Assembly: GCA_002712305.1 (NCBI GenBank)
Contig: PATE01000044.1
Coordinates: 2,496-8,706 of the forward strand
DNA: 6,211 nt
DNA from: Gemmatimonadota bacterium
GTDB lineage: Bacteria > Latescibacterota > UBA2968 > UBA8231
Direction of reading: 5' to 3'
Shown: positions 5,935 through 6,211 of the stretch, piece by piece
Numbering within the stretch: position 1 is the first letter of the stretch
Layout of the letters: each line of letters opens with the position of its first letter
Notes under the pieces: generated by a model
Databases searched by the model: none
What the model was told of the DNA's origin: nothing
Seen by the model: the letters and a program-made list of their open reading frames with translations, nothing else
Position numbers and translations under genes: made by a program

Positions 5935-6168
5935 ATGGAAGACACCCGTAAGACCGTCGTCCTTGATCGTGACCTCTACGAGGAAGCGAAGGACGGATCG
6001 AAGTTTCTCTTGGCGCGCAAGGGTGAGCGAGTAACGCCCGCTATTGCCAAGAAGTTCGGCGTTCTGCCGATTGAGTCGGCTGCTGGCATTCCGGTGCTGG
6101 AGTCGAAAGTGGTTGGTGCTACGGAACGAAGCGTTCTGTCAGCGTCGGCGCATAAGAGGGCTCACTAA
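5935..6168 (+). CDS. Hypothetical small protein downstream of the capsid gene
   Basis: 77 aa from the ATG at 5935. It is charged and without membrane segments or a signal peptide. Residues about 22-40 read FLLARKGERVTPAIAKKFG, a 'lysine-glycine then helix ending in Gly' pattern that I have the impression of seeing in small proteins after actinophage capsid genes, but no function is known to me. The C-terminal 30 residues are Ser/Ala/Val-rich. The position between capsid and the expected head-tail connector genes would fit a head accessory or connector-region protein; that is inference from place only. No Shine-Dalgarno precedes the ATG, which fits the leaderless promoter. The TTG at 5908 lies within the terminator T-run and is not a plausible start. 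Confidence 0.65.
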   Translation: MEDTRKTVVLDRDLYEEAKDGSKFLLARKGERVTPAIAKKFGVLPIESAAGIPVLESKVVGATERSVLSASAHKRAH

Positions 6169-6175
6169 CCCTCTT
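6154..6175 (+). repeat. Short hairpin across the stop codon of the small gene
   Basis: AAGAGGG (6154-6160) pairs with CCCTCTT (6169-6175) around an 8-nt loop that contains the TAA stop. One further T follows, then a C-rich run. It could be a weak terminator or stability element, but the T-tract is poor. The remaining bases to 6211 hold no callable gene or signal. Confidence 0.3.
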
Positions 6176-6211
6176 TCCCCTTCTGGCTGTCGCGTGTAAG
6201 CGTTTGGTCAG

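Noticed and set aside
1-6211. CRISPR arrays, tRNA genes, insertion sequences, integrase or attachment sites
   Set aside because: Looked for on both strands; no regularly spaced repeats, cloverleaf-like segments, transposase or integrase motifs were seen.

Overview
The window is a piece of the structural (head) gene block of a tailed double-stranded DNA phage or prophage. All genes lie on the + strand. The order is: end of a portal protein fused to a MuF-like domain, capsid maturation protease, a three-gene insert (small helix-turn-helix protein, calcineurin-like metallophosphoesterase, unrecognised acidic protein), HK97-fold major capsid protein, terminator, and a small protein under its own promoter. 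No integrase, tRNA, bacterial housekeeping gene or att-like repeat is visible, so phage and prophage cannot be told apart. An actinobacterial host is my best guess. It rests on a moderately high G+C content judged by eye, GTG starts, a TANNNT -10 box placed 6 nt before an ATG with no Shine-Dalgarno (the leaderless arrangement common in Actinobacteria), and protein styles I associate with actinophages. No sequence search was possible.

Layout. 1-1158: portal C-terminus, Pro/Ser-rich linker and MuF domain, cut at the left edge. 1237-2748: S78-type prohead protease with a long C-terminal extension. An in-frame ATG at 2254 with a strong Shine-Dalgarno could give a separate 164-aa scaffold-like protein, as Nu3 arises inside lambda C. 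2749-2819: short gap with an 8-bp hairpin. 2820-4481: the HTH, metallophosphoesterase and acidic-protein genes, coupled by 4-nt and 68-nt overlaps. 4482-4578: leader of the capsid gene, with an 11-bp stem that buries the capsid ribosome binding site. 4579-5847: major capsid protein with an N-terminal delta domain. 5866-5909: strong intrinsic terminator with a cUUCGg loop. 5935-6168: small protein from an apparently leaderless transcript. The last 43 bases hold no callable gene.

How it works together. The portal/MuF protein forms the DNA entry vertex. Capsid subunits assemble through their delta domains, perhaps helped by the nested scaffold product. The protease then removes delta and scaffold parts to allow maturation. 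The HTH-phosphoesterase pair is not an obvious part of assembly; its place between protease and capsid genes is the least explained feature here. Expression appears tuned by RNA structure: hairpins overlap or flank ribosome binding sites, and the transcript ends after the capsid gene.
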